From: DASSKF01 sp035690725 | Lineage (GTDB): Bacteria > Actinomycetota > Actinomycetes > Actinomycetales > Dermatophilaceae | Length of the DNA stretch: 20,566 nucleotides | Direction: 5' to 3' | Assembly: GCA_035690725.1 (NCBI GenBank) | Contig: DASSKF010000041.1 | Span: forward strand, 1 to 20,566 | Part shown: one piece after another, positions 1 to 8,600 of the stretch | Layout of the letters: every line of letters starts with the position of its first letter | How positions within the stretch are numbered: position 1 is the stretch's first letter | Position numbers and translations under genes: made by a program | Notes under the pieces: model-generated | What the model saw: only the letters and a program-made list of their open reading frames with translations | Databases searched by the model: none | What the model was told of the DNA's origin: nothing

Positions 1-569
<569 letters not shown>

Positions 570-573
<4 letters not shown>

Positions 574-1064
574 GCATCGAAGTCCTCAACGAGACCGACG
601 CCGGCCTGGACGAGCTCGAGCTCGTCTCCTGCGCCCGCCACGTGATGCAGCAGATGCGGGTCCATCCCCAGGCCGACCTGTGCCTCACCCTCGTCGACGA
701 GCCGGCGATGGAGGTGCTGCACCGGCAGTGGATGGACCTGCCGGGGCCGACCGACGTGATGAGCTTCCCGATGGACGAGCTGCGGCCCGGGCGCGAGGGG
801 CAGGAACCGCAGGAGGGCGTGCTCGGCGACATCGTGCTGTGCCCGACCGTCGCTGCCAAGCAGGCGGCCGAGGCCGGTCACGCCACCGCGGAGGAGCTGC
901 TCCTGCTCACGACCCACGGCATCCTGCACCTGCTCGGCTACGACCACGCCGAGCCGGAGGAGGAGAAGGAGATGTTCGAGCTGCAGCGCACGTTGCTGCT
1001 CACCTTCCTCGCCGGTCGCGGGTCGTCCGAGCCCGCAGAGCGCGGCGCGCCCGACACCGCGTAG
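570..1064 (+). CDS. ybeY: Endoribonuclease YbeY (16S rRNA maturation)
   Basis: The gene encodes 164 aa, the normal family length, from a GTG that overlaps the phoH stop as GTGA. The diagnostic zinc-binding motif HGILHLLGYDH lies at residues 116-126, with H116, H120 and H126 as metal ligands. The upstream TDVMSFPMDE (61-70) corresponds to the conserved TDVLSFP strand. YbeY is a single-strand endoribonuclease used in 16S rRNA 3'-end processing and ribosome quality control in the cytoplasm. The neighbours fit this: phoH upstream and era, another 30S-assembly factor, downstream in the same run. The last 20 residues are a low-complexity tail that the family does not need. The next gene starts 8 nt downstream. 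Confidence 0.96.
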
Positions 1065-1072
1065 GGGGAGCC

Positions 1073-2467
1073 GTGGTCACCAGACTGGTCCTCGCGGCGC
1101 TCGTCGGCGTCGTGGTCGCCTTCCTGCTCTCCGCCGCCGAGTCCGCCCTCTCCCGCGTCTCCCGGCACCACGCCCAGGACCTCGTCGAGGACGAGCGCCG
1201 GGGCGCCCCGGCGCTGCTCGTCGTCGCCGGCGACAGCGCGGCCTACCTGTCCGTCACGGCGTTCGTCCGCGCGGTGGCCGAGGCCGCCGTCGCCGTGTTC
1301 CTCACCCTCGCCGTGGTCAACGCCGTCGACGGGTTCTGGTGGACGCTGCTCATCAGCATCGGCGCCATGGCCGTCGTCTCGTTCGTCGTCGTCGGCGTCT
1401 CCCCGCGCACCCTCGGCCAGCAGCACGCCGACACGGTGGCGCTGTGGGCGGCGCCGGTCGCGGTGGCCCTCCGGCGGGTCCTCGGGCCGGTGGCCCGCGT
1501 CCTCATCCTCGTCGGCAACGCGGTGACCCCCGGTGGCGGCTACCGGCACGGCCCCTTCCAGTCCGAGGCCGAGCTGCGCGACCTCGTCGACCTCGCGGGG
1601 GAGAGCGCCCTCATCGAGGCCGGAGAGCGCGAGATGATCCACTCCGTCTTCGAGCTCGGCGACACCCTGGTGCGCGAGGTGATGGTGCCGCGCACCGACA
1701 TGGTCACGCTCGACGGCGACCGCAGCCTCAAGCAGGCCACCTCGCTGTTCCTGCGCTCCGGCTTCTCCCGGATCCCGGTCGTGGGCGAGGGACCCGACGA
1801 CGTGCTCGGCATCCTCTACTTCAAGGACGTCGCCCGTCGCGTCAACGCCGACACCGACGCCAGCGCGCTGCCGGTGACCCGGCTGATGCGGCCGGCGAAG
1901 TTCGTGCCGGAGAGCAAGCCGATCGACGACCTGCTGCGGGAGATGCAGCGCGAGCAGAACCACTTCGTCGTCGTCATCGACGAGTACGGCGGCACCGCCG
2001 GCCTGGCCTCGATGGAGGACATCATCGAGGAGATCGTCGGGGAGATCGCCGACGAGTACGACCGGGAGGCTCCGGGCGTGGAGCAGCTCGACGACGGGTC
2101 GGTGCGCGTCCCCGCCACCATGTCGGTCGACGACGTGGCGGACCTGTTCGACGTGACCATCGACGACGACGAGGTCGACACGGTCGGTGGCCTGCTCGGC
2201 AAGGCGATCGGTCTGGTCCCGATCGTCGGCTCGCACACCGAGATCGAGGGCCTGTCCCTCACCGCCGACCGGATGGCGGGACGCCGGCACCGGATCGCCA
2301 CCGTCGTCGTGCACCGGGTCGCCGGCCGCCCCGACCGCGAGCGGCCCGAGGGCGATCCGCACGACGACGGCACGGCGGGCGGGCACGCCGGGGCGAGTGC
2401 GGGCCGGCGGGGGAGTGACCGGCATACTCGCGGGGTGCTGGGCGCGACCGACGAGGAGGCGTCGTGA
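1073..2467 (+). CDS. CNNM/CorC-HlyC family membrane protein with CBS pair
   Basis: A product of 464 aa begins at GTG 1073, just after a GGGGAG tract and 8 nt after the ybeY stop. Hydrophobic segments near residues 4-20, 68-83, 90-108 and 122-148 form the DUF21/CNNM membrane domain. A CBS pair covers about 195-320 (TLVREVMVPRTDM, FSRIPVVGEG, NHFVVVIDEYGGTAGLASMEDIIEEIVGEI), followed by a CorC_HlyC transporter-associated domain at about 340-413. Relatives are linked to magnesium or other divalent-cation export; older annotation calls them hemolysins. The last 50 residues are charged and probably disordered. The stop overlaps the era start as GTGA. Many actinobacteria carry a cytidine deaminase or small hypothetical gene between this gene and era; here there is none. 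The substrate is inferred from the family only. Confidence 0.93.
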   Translation: MVTRLVLAALVGVVVAFLLSAAESALSRVSRHHAQDLVEDERRGAPALLVVAGDSAAYLSVTAFVRAVAEAAVAVFLTLAVVNAVDGFWWTLLISIGAMAVVSFVVVGVSPRTLGQQHADTVALWAAPVAVALRRVLGPVARVLILVGNAVTPGGGYRHGPFQSEAELRDLVDLAGESALIEAGEREMIHSVFELGDTLVREVMVPRTDMVTLDGDRSLKQATSLFLRSGFSRIPVVGEGPDDVLGILYFKDVARRVNADTDASALPVTRLMRPAKFVPESKPIDDLLREMQREQNHFVVVIDEYGGTAGLASMEDIIEEIVGEIADEYDREAPGVEQLDDGSVRVPATMSVDDVADLFDVTIDDDEVDTVGGLLGKAIGLVPIVGSHTEIEGLSLTADRMAGRRHRIATVVVHRVAGRPDRERPEGDPHDDGTAGGHAGASAGRRGSDRHTRGVLGATDEEAS

Positions 2468-3411
2468 ACGAGGTGCCCCGGGTGGAGACGGGCGCGGACG
2501 GGTCGCCGTACCGTGCCGGATTCGCCTGCCTGGTCGGACGGCCGAACGCCGGCAAGTCGACCCTCACCAACGCCCTGGTGGGGCAGAAGGTCGCGATCAC
2601 GTCGAGCAAGCCGCAGACGACCCGGCACACCATCCGCGGGATAGCGACCACCGAGCAGCACCAGCTGGTCCTCGTCGACACCCCCGGCCTGCACCGGCCG
2701 CGGACCCTGCTCGGCGAGCGGCTCAACGACCTGGTCCGCGAGACCCTGCTGGAGGTCGACGTGATCGGCTTCTGCGTGCCGGCCGACCAGCGGGTGGGAC
2801 CCGGCGACACGTTCATCGCCAGGGAGCTGGCCGACCTGCGGCGCGCGGGGCGGCGACCGGTCGTCGCGATCGTCACCAAGACCGACCTCGTCGACAAGGA
2901 GCGGCTCGTCGAGCAGCTCATCGCCGTGGACCGGCTGGGGGAGTGGGACGAGATCATCCCGTGCTCGGCGACGCGCGGCGACCAGGTCGAGGAGGTGCTG
3001 CAGGTGCTCGCCTCGCACCTGCCCGCGTCACCGATGCTGTACCCGGACGGCGTCCTCACCGACGAGCCGGAGCTGGTGCGCATCGCCGAGCTGGTGCGCG
3101 AGGCCGCGCTGGAGGGCGTGCGGGACGAGCTGCCGCACAGCCTGGCGGTGGTGGTCGAGGAGATGGTGCCGCGCGCCGACCGCCCGGACGACGACCCGCT
3201 GCTCGACGTGCGCGTCAACGTGTTCGTGGAACGGCCCAGCCAGAAGGCGATCGTGATCGGGCGAGGCGGTTCCCGGCTGCGGGAGGTCGGCAGCACCGCC
3301 CGGCGCGAGATCGAGCAGCTGCTCGGCCAGCGGGTCTACCTCGACCTGCACGTCAAGGTGGCCAAGGACTGGCAGCGCGACCCGAAACAGCTGCAGCGCT
3401 TGGGCTTCTGA
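2464..3411 (+). CDS. era: GTPase Era
   Basis: The 315-aa protein starts at GTG 2464, overlapping the previous stop, with a strong GAGGAGG Shine-Dalgarno at 2453-2459. The GTPase motifs are in order: G1 GRPNAGKS (25-32), the switch I region SSKPQTTRHTIRG, G3 DTPG (72-75), G4 TKTD (138-141) and G5 SAT (168-170). A C-terminal KH domain includes KAIVIGRGGSRLREVG (about 261-276, GxxG loop) and ends in VKVAKDWQRDPKQLQRLGF, as is typical of Era. Era binds the 3' end of 16S rRNA and assists 30S assembly at the cytoplasmic face of the membrane. It is the last gene of the coupled phoH-ybeY-corC-era run and faces a convergent protease gene. Confidence 0.97.
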   Translation: MNEVPRVETGADGSPYRAGFACLVGRPNAGKSTLTNALVGQKVAITSSKPQTTRHTIRGIATTEQHQLVLVDTPGLHRPRTLLGERLNDLVRETLLEVDVIGFCVPADQRVGPGDTFIARELADLRRAGRRPVVAIVTKTDLVDKERLVEQLIAVDRLGEWDEIIPCSATRGDQVEEVLQVLASHLPASPMLYPDGVLTDEPELVRIAELVREAALEGVRDELPHSLAVVVEEMVPRADRPDDDPLLDVRVNVFVERPSQKAIVIGRGGSRLREVGSTARREIEQLLGQRVYLDLHVKVAKDWQRDPKQLQRLGF

Positions 3412-3422
3412 GCCGCTGAGCC

Positions 3423-3438
3423 GACCGGGCCGCCGGTC
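3423..3438. terminator. Short hairpin between convergent era and the M4 protease gene
   Basis: GACCGG (3423-3428) and CCGGTC (3433-3438) pair perfectly around a 4-nt loop in the 25-bp gap between two convergent stops. There is no T-tract on either side, so termination is inferred from position only. The right arm runs into the protease stop codon. Confidence 0.35.
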
Positions 3439-4636
3439 AGCCCCGCAGCACCTCCACCTGCACCCACGCGTCCTGCACGGCCCGCGCCTCGCCGCTGTCG
3501 GCCCCGAACCGCTTGCCCGCCGCGTCGACCGTGGCCCGGGCGAAGCCGGCGAAGTCGACGTCCTTCGGGACCTGATCGCCGGTGAGCACGTCGTACCAGA
3601 CCTGCCCTGCGCCCTCCCACGTGTCGCCGCCGATGGCGGTGGACGCCAGGTAGAACGCGTGGTTCGGGATGCCCGAGTTGGTGTGCACCCCACCGTTGTC
3701 GTGCTGCTCGTCGTGGGGGAGGTCCACGTAGCCGCTCATCGTCCCCGGCTGCGGGTCCTTGCCCAGGTGCGGGTCGTCGTATGCCGTGCCCGGCGCCTTC
3801 ATCGAGCGCAGCGCGACACCATGCACCTTCTTGGTGAACAGCCCCTCCCCGATGAGCCAGTCGGCCTGCTCGGCGGCCTGGCCGAGCGCCATCTGCTTCA
3901 CGCACGAGCCGAAGGCGTCCGAGACGGACTCGTTCAGCGCACCGCTCTGCCCGACGTAGGTCAGCCCGGCGGTGTACTGCGTGACCCCGTGGGTGAGCTC
4001 GTGCCCGATGACGTCGAGGCAGCCGGTGAACTCGTTGAAGTAGACGCCGTCCCCGTCACCGAAGACCATCTGCTCGCCGTCCCAGAAGGCGTTGTCGAAC
4101 TTCTCGCTGTAGTGGACGCTCGCGACGAGCGTCAGCCCCCTGCCGTCGACGGAGTTGCGGTCGTACGCCTCCCAGTAGAACTCCCAGGTCTGGCCGAGGC
4201 CGTCGTAGGCCTGATTGACCGGCTCGTCGTTGGAGGACTGCTCGCCCTCGCGTCGGACGAGCAGTCCGGGAAGGTCCGTCCCGTGCTCGGCGTCGTAGAC
4301 CTGGCGGCTCGGCCCCACCACCTCGGTGGACGGCTCCTGGGGCTCCGCCTGCGCCTCCGGACCGGTCTCGGTTCCCGTCGGCTCCTCCCGCCGGTGCTCC
4401 TCGGCCCGCTCCTGGACCTGCGGTGGGATGAAGCCGGTCGCGCCGGGCTGGCGCCGTCCCTCCTCACCGGGGCGGCTGCGCGCCGTGCGCACCTGGCGGC
4501 GTTGCCGGACTGCGAGCTCCAGCTCCAGCGTGCGCCGGGCGCAGTCGGCGACGTCGAGGTCCTCGTGCCGGGTGAGTGCCTCGAGCAGGTAGGGCGGGAT
4601 GATCAGGCAGCGGCCGGGTGCGCTCAGCGACGTCAT
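3437..4636 (-). CDS. Protealysin-like M4 metalloprotease, cytosolic type
   Basis: The 399-aa product has a complete thermolysin-family (M4) catalytic core: HELTH at 212-216 (zinc ligands H212 and H216, catalytic E213), third ligand E236 in GALNESVSD, and the transition-state histidine H318 in DNGGVHTNSGIPNHAFYL. There is no signal peptide. The N-terminus has the short motif CLIIPPYLL (10-18), which matches the PPL-type conserved element in the short propeptide of protealysin-like proteases rather than the long FTP/PepSY propeptide of secreted thermolysins. Residues about 50-110 are a charged, Glu/Pro-rich linker. The protein is therefore probably an intracellular or non-classically exported zymogen. 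In this family the gene is often followed by one for the inhibitor emfourin; here the stop is followed after 25 bp by the convergent era gene, so no such partner is adjacent. The physiological substrate is unknown. Confidence 0.93.
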   Translation of the reverse strand: MTSLSAPGRCLIIPPYLLEALTRHEDLDVADCARRTLELELAVRQRRQVRTARSRPGEEGRRQPGATGFIPPQVQERAEEHRREEPTGTETGPEAQAEPQEPSTEVVGPSRQVYDAEHGTDLPGLLVRREGEQSSNDEPVNQAYDGLGQTWEFYWEAYDRNSVDGRGLTLVASVHYSEKFDNAFWDGEQMVFGDGDGVYFNEFTGCLDVIGHELTHGVTQYTAGLTYVGQSGALNESVSDAFGSCVKQMALGQAAEQADWLIGEGLFTKKVHGVALRSMKAPGTAYDDPHLGKDPQPGTMSGYVDLPHDEQHDNGGVHTNSGIPNHAFYLASTAIGGDTWEGAGQVWYDVLTGDQVPKDVDFAGFARATVDAAGKRFGADSGEARAVQDAWVQVEVLRG

Positions 4637-4687
4637 GACCTCACGCTCTCGCCGCCCCCTGACATCGGCAACCGCGGCCGGCCGGGA

Positions 4688-5743
4688 TCAGGAGTACAGC
4701 ACCGCGGGCGGAACCACCTCGCCGGTGCACCGGCCGTCCGCGTGGAGCAGCCAGCCCATCCGCTTCAGGAGCCGGAGCGTGACCGTGCTGTTGGTGAGCT
4801 CGAGCCAGGGCAGGCGCTCGGCGAGCAGCCGCTCGATCCGCAGGAGGTCCGGCAGGGACTCGGCCCACACGGTGAAGTAGAGGTTCGCCTCGCCGGTGGT
4901 GGACAGGCACAGCCGCAGCTCGGGCAGGGTCGCCAGCGCCTTGGCCGTCCGGTCATGTTCGGCGGTCGGCACCCGCGCCTGCCAGTTGCACAGGATGGGC
5001 CAGCGGGTGTGCTCGTGGGCCACCTCGCAGCGGAAGGCGAGGCGGCCCGATGCCAGCACGGTCGCCAGCTGACGTCGCACGGTCGCCGGGTTGCGGCCGG
5101 TCGCGCGTGCCAGCTCGGCCGCCGTGGCCCGGCCGTCCCGGGCCAGCTCCTGCACGATCGGGCGGAGCCGGGACGGGACCGGCGCGGCGGTGCCGGCGCG
5201 TCGTGCCTCGCGCGCGGACCGCAGGGCGACAGCTTCGAGGGCTGCCTGCTGGGGGCCGTCGAGTGCCCGCAGCCGCCAGCTGCTGCCCTGCCGGTGGACC
5301 GACGTGGCGAGGAAGGAGCGCTGGTTGGCCACCCCCTCCACGGCGCGGAGGTCGTCGAGGACGAAGCCGGAGAGCGCGGTGAGGTCCTCGGCGATGACCG
5401 TGAGCAGGAGGTCGCACCCGCGGGCGGCCTCCTCCACGGACGCCACGCGCGGGTCGGCGCACAGCGCCCGCGCCACCCGGACCCGCCAGCCCGGGAGGCA
5501 ATCGATCTCGACCATGGCGATCACCTCACCACCGGTGCCGGCGGGGTGCACCGTCACCCAGGCCAGCCCCTCGTCGCGCAGCCGTCTCCACCGAGTGGCC
5601 AGGGCCTGCGGTGTGCCTCCCAGGACGCGGGCCGCCTCCGCCCAGCTCATCCGCGGGGCGATCTGCAGTGCATGGATGATGGCGAGGTCCTGCTCACCCA
5701 ACGGAGCGCGATGCACGGATCGGTCTTCCACCGTGTCATTCAC
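4688..5743 (-). CDS. Double-domain Lrp/AsnC family transcriptional regulator
   Basis: At 351 aa the protein is twice the length of a standard Lrp/AsnC regulator and is internally duplicated. The first helix-turn-helix lies at about 15-60 (LGEQDLAIIHALQ ... SWAEAARVLGGTPQALATRWRRLRDEG) and is followed by a ligand-sensing AsnC-type domain at about 72-150. A second helix-turn-helix lies at about 190-235 (TAAELARATGRNPATVRRQLATVLASG), with a second sensing domain at about 240-330. The GTG start at 5743 is preceded at 6 nt by CACGAT, a weak -10-like hexamer. The gene diverges from the M20 amidohydrolase and MHS symporter genes across an 89-bp gap. This makes it the probable local regulator of those two genes and possibly of itself. 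The effector is unknown; an amino acid or acyl-amino acid is the natural guess for this family. Confidence 0.9.
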   Translation of the reverse strand: MNDTVEDRSVHRAPLGEQDLAIIHALQIAPRMSWAEAARVLGGTPQALATRWRRLRDEGLAWVTVHPAGTGGEVIAMVEIDCLPGWRVRVARALCADPRVASVEEAARGCDLLLTVIAEDLTALSGFVLDDLRAVEGVANQRSFLATSVHRQGSSWRLRALDGPQQAALEAVALRSAREARRAGTAAPVPSRLRPIVQELARDGRATAAELARATGRNPATVRRQLATVLASGRLAFRCEVAHEHTRWPILCNWQARVPTAEHDRTAKALATLPELRLCLSTTGEANLYFTVWAESLPDLLRIERLLAERLPWLELTNSTVTLRLLKRMGWLLHADGRCTGEVVPPAVLYS

Positions 5744-5754
5744 TCACGGATCGT

Positions 5755-5803
5755 GTGTTCTCGCCAGTAGCTGCGCCCGTTCCTGAAGACTTCGGCAGAA
5801 CAC
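5755..5803. promoter_or_regulatory. Candidate operator region of the divergent Lrp / M20 pair
   Basis: The 89-bp divergent gap contains a perfect 7-bp inverted repeat, GTGTTCT (5755-5761) and AGAACAC (5797-5803), and between them the 9-bp palindrome GAAGACTTC (5785-5793). Lrp-type regulators bind several short dyads in such gaps. Assignment rests on position and symmetry only; I could not identify convincing -35/-10 boxes for the M20 gene. Confidence 0.3.
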
Positions 5804-5832
5804 CAGCACGGCAGCCGACCAGGAGCACAGCG

Positions 5833-7068
5833 ATGGACCTACGCGACGACGCCGCACGGATGCAGGAGGACCTGGTGCGGCTGCGCCACGCGTTGCACCG
5901 GGAGCCGGAGATCGGCCTCGACCTGCCGCGGACGCAGGAGAAGGTGCTGGAGGCACTGCGCGGCCTCCCGCTCGAGGTCTCCACCGGCACCGGGACGACG
6001 TCGGTCACGGCCGTCCTGCGCGGCTCCGGACCCGGTGGTGGCGGCGCGGCGCCGGCGGTGCTGCTCCGGGGCGACATGGACGCCCTGCCGGTGACCGAGC
6101 GGGTGGACCTGCCGTACCGCTCGGACGTCGAGGGCGCCATGCACGCGTGCGGGCACGACCTGCACACCTCCATGCTCGTCGGTGCCGCCCATCTGCTGTC
6201 GGCGCACCGCGACCGCCTCGACGGCGACGTGGTCTTCATGTTCCAGCCCGGTGAGGAGGGCTGGGACGGCGCCGGGGTGATGCTCAAGGAGGGCGTGCTC
6301 GACGCCGCCGGCCCCCGGGTCGACGCGGCCTTCGGCATGCACGTCTTCTCCGCCTCTGCCGAGCAGGGCAGCTACCTGACCCGGCCGGGGACCATGATGT
6401 CCGCCTCCGACGAGCTGCACGTCACGATCCACGGGGCCGGTGGCCACGGGTCCATGCCTCACCGCGCCCAGGACCCGGTGCCCGCCGTTGCGGAGGTCGT
6501 CACGGCGTTGCAGGCGCTGGTGACCCGCCGGTTCAACGTGTTCGACCCGGTGGTCCTCACCGTCGGGCAGCTGCACGCGGGCACCAAGGCGAACGTCATC
6601 CCCGACGACGCGCACCTGGAGGCGACCATCCGCACCTTCTCCACCGAGGCGCAGGCGCGGATGGCCGAGGCGGCACCCCGCCTCGTCCGCCAGGTGGCCG
6701 CCGCGCACGGGCTCGACGCGAGCGTCGAGTACCGCTACCAGTACCCGGTGACCGTGAACGACGCCGACGAGACCGCGTTCGCCGCCGACACCATCACCGA
6801 GGTGTTCGGTCCCGCGCGGCACGTCGACATGGCGGTGCCGCTGGGCGGCTCGGAGGACTTCTCCCGGGTCCTCGACGAGGTGCCCGGCAGCTTCATCTTC
6901 CTCGGTGCGACCAGTGAGGGCCGCGACCCGGCCACCGCGCCGATGAACCACTCGCCGCTGGCGTCCTTCGACGACGCGGTGCTTCCCGACGGGGCCGCGC
7001 TCCACGCCGAGCTGGCCGTACGGCGGCTCTCGGCGCTCTCGGCCGGCAGCCCCCCTCCCACTCCCTGA
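5833..7068 (+). CDS. M20 family (M20D-type) amidohydrolase
   Basis: I place the start at ATG 5833 because AGGAG (5821-5825) sits 7 nt upstream; the frame is open further upstream, but without a better start. The product is 411 aa, normal for hippurate hydrolase / N-acyl-amino-acid amidohydrolase / IAA-amino acid hydrolase-like enzymes. The dinuclear metal site is visible: HACGHDLH (C106, H108), QPGEE (E141/E142), GMH (H170) and NHSP (H373). The dimerisation insert contains GGHGSMPHRAQDPV (203-216). Such enzymes hydrolyse the amide bond of acylated amino acids in the cytoplasm. The MFS gene starts 40 nt downstream, so co-transcription is likely, and the divergent Lrp/AsnC protein is the probable regulator. 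The exact acyl and amino acid specificity cannot be read from the sequence. Confidence 0.93.
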   Translation: MDLRDDAARMQEDLVRLRHALHREPEIGLDLPRTQEKVLEALRGLPLEVSTGTGTTSVTAVLRGSGPGGGGAAPAVLLRGDMDALPVTERVDLPYRSDVEGAMHACGHDLHTSMLVGAAHLLSAHRDRLDGDVVFMFQPGEEGWDGAGVMLKEGVLDAAGPRVDAAFGMHVFSASAEQGSYLTRPGTMMSASDELHVTIHGAGGHGSMPHRAQDPVPAVAEVVTALQALVTRRFNVFDPVVLTVGQLHAGTKANVIPDDAHLEATIRTFSTEAQARMAEAAPRLVRQVAAAHGLDASVEYRYQYPVTVNDADETAFAADTITEVFGPARHVDMAVPLGGSEDFSRVLDEVPGSFIFLGATSEGRDPATAPMNHSPLASFDDAVLPDGAALHAELAVRRLSALSAGSPPPTP

Positions 7069-7108
7069 CGAGCCCTCTTCTCCCGCAAGCAGATCGGTGG
7101 AACTGACC

Positions 7109-8434
7109 ATGTCAGACCTGACCCTCACCCGCGACGCCCGGAAACGCGACGACGTGCCCCAGAGCCACGCCAAGACCATCTTCGGCACCGGGATCGGCAA
7201 CGCCCTCGAGTGGTACGACTGGGGCGTCTACGCGATCTTCACGCCCTTCTTCGCCACCCAGTTCTTCAACAACGCCGATCCCGCCTCGGCGGTGCTGCTG
7301 ACCCTCGCGGTGTTCGCCGTCGGGTTCGTCGCCCGGCCCTTCGGCGGCTTCCTCTTCGGCTGGCTGGCCGACCACACCGGCCGCAAGTTCGCCATGGCCG
7401 CGACGGTCGGGGCCGCCGCCATCGGTAGCATCGTCATCGGCATCTCCCCGAGCTACGCCTCGATCGGCGTCGGGGCCTCGGTCATCCTCGTGCTCGCCCG
7501 CCTGCTGCAGGGACTGGCCCACGGAGGCGAGCTGCCCTCGGCCCAGACCTACATCTCGGAGAAGGCCTCGCGGCACAACCGCGGCCTGTGGTCCAGCCTG
7601 ATCTACGTGTCCGGCACGACCGGCAACGTCGTGGGCGTCATCCTCGGCGTGGTGCTGACGAGCGTCCTCAGCCACCAGCAGATGACGTCCTTCGGGTGGC
7701 GGATCCCGTTCCTGTTCGGAGGTGCCCTCGGCTTCTACGCGCTCTACATGCGCAGCCGGATGACCGAGACCGAGGTGTTCAACCACGACGTCGACACGCG
7801 CAAGCGGGCAAAGCCGCGCGTCTGGCCGCAGATCGTCCGGCACCGCAAGCAGGCGCTGCAGGTCATCGGCATGACGGTCGGCCTCACCGTCGCCTACTAC
7901 GCGTGGGCGATCTCCGCCCCGGCCTACGCCATCAGCTCGCTCGGCATCGACGAGACCGACGCCCTGTGGGCCGGCGTCGTCGCCAACCTGTTCTTCATCG
8001 CGATCCTTCCGCTGTGGGGAATGCTGTCGGACCGGATCGGCCGCAAACCGGTGCTGCTGGCCAGCTCCCTCGGTGCCGCCGCCGTCCTGTTCCCGCTGCA
8101 GTTCCTGCTGCGCGACCACGCCTGGCAGCTCGGGCTCGCCATGTGCCTCGCGATGGTCTTCATCGCGGCCGCTGCGGCGATCGTGCCGGCCGTCTACGCG
8201 GAGCTGTTCCCCACCCGCATCCGCGCCGTGGGTGTCGGCGTCCCGTACTCCATCTGCGTGGCCGCCTTCGGCGGGACGGCCCCCTACCTGCAGACCTGGC
8301 TCGGTGGGACGGCCGGTCGCTCGGCGTTCACCGGCTACGTCATCGTGCTGCTGCTCGTCTCCGCCCTGGTCGTCCTGACCCTGCCGGAGACCCGCGGCCG
8401 CGAGCTGCACGAGGAGCGCGCCGAGGCGGTCTGA
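7109..8434 (+). CDS. MFS transporter, metabolite:H+ symporter (MHS) type
   Basis: ATG 7109 is preferred over the in-frame GTG 7097 because GGTGGA lies 7 nt upstream of it. The 441-aa product has about 12 hydrophobic segments. GTGIGNALEWYDWGVYA (about 26-42) is the characteristic first-helix signature of the metabolite:H+ symporter family (proline/betaine ProP, ShiA, KgtP). The MFS motif A appears as FGWLADHTGRK (83-93) and again in the second half as GMLSDRIGRKP. RLLQGLAHGGELPSAQTYISE is the conserved helix 4-5 region. It is an inner-membrane proton symporter for a small organic ion. Placement directly behind an M20 amidohydrolase suggests import of that enzyme's acylated substrate or handling of a released product. 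A 91-bp palindrome follows the stop. Confidence 0.94.
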   Translation: MSDLTLTRDARKRDDVPQSHAKTIFGTGIGNALEWYDWGVYAIFTPFFATQFFNNADPASAVLLTLAVFAVGFVARPFGGFLFGWLADHTGRKFAMAATVGAAAIGSIVIGISPSYASIGVGASVILVLARLLQGLAHGGELPSAQTYISEKASRHNRGLWSSLIYVSGTTGNVVGVILGVVLTSVLSHQQMTSFGWRIPFLFGGALGFYALYMRSRMTETEVFNHDVDTRKRAKPRVWPQIVRHRKQALQVIGMTVGLTVAYYAWAISAPAYAISSLGIDETDALWAGVVANLFFIAILPLWGMLSDRIGRKPVLLASSLGAAAVLFPLQFLLRDHAWQLGLAMCLAMVFIAAAAAIVPAVYAELFPTRIRAVGVGVPYSICVAAFGGTAPYLQTWLGGTAGRSAFTGYVIVLLLVSALVVLTLPETRGRELHEERAEAV

Positions 8435-8440
8435 CGCCGC

Positions 8441-8531
8441 GTGCTCGCCCCGCCGGGCTTTGCTCGGTTCGGGCCGCTTCTCGCGTCAGCGAGAGCGGCC
8501 CGAACCGAGCAAAGCGGCCCGAGGCGAGCAC
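8441..8531. terminator. 91-bp palindrome after the MFS gene, probable terminator
   Basis: The inner arms 8457-8484 and 8489-8515 (both containing GCTTTGCTCGGTTCGGGCCG or its complement) pair along 27 bp with a single extra T in the left arm, around loop GTCA. Outer arms GTGCTCGCC (8441-8449) and GGCGAGCAC (8523-8531) pair perfectly beyond a symmetric 7-nt internal mismatch. It begins 6 bp after the MFS stop and ends 32 bp before the leuA leader -35 box. There is no T-tract. A terminator that insulates leuA from the MFS gene is the simplest reading. Confidence 0.65.
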
Positions 8532-8563
8532 CGTCCGGGATGCGGGCACCCGGACCCGGCCGC

Positions 8564-8593
8564 TGGACGGGACGGAAGCGCACGGCATACCCT
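8564..8593 (+). promoter_or_regulatory. Candidate promoter of the leuA leader transcript
   Basis: TGGACG (8564-8569, -35) and TACCCT (8588-8593, -10 of the TANNNT type) are separated by 18 bp. A start 7-8 nt downstream of the -10 would fall on the G of GTG 8601, giving a leaderless leader-peptide transcript. The call is based on motif and spacing only. Confidence 0.55.
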
Positions 8594-8600
8594 GTCGTCC

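Noticed and set aside
938..2425. A 495-codon minus-strand frame opposite the CorC-like gene
   Set aside because: It is a compositional shadow rich in Asp, Val, His and Gly; the plus-strand frame has membrane helices and CBS motifs in the correct order.
2415..2428. Internal promoter for era from the CATACT hexamer at 2423
   Set aside because: No -35-like hexamer occurs at 16-19 bp upstream, and the hexamer is part of a GGCATAC sequence that recurs throughout the window.
3659..5770. A 703-codon open frame on the plus strand opposite the protease and Lrp genes
   Set aside because: It covers two convincing minus-strand genes with intact catalytic or HTH motifs and shows no recognisable domain.
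7097..7108. GTG start of the MFS gene 12 nt upstream of the chosen ATG
   Set aside because: There is no Shine-Dalgarno before the GTG, while ATG 7109 has GGTGGA at the right distance.
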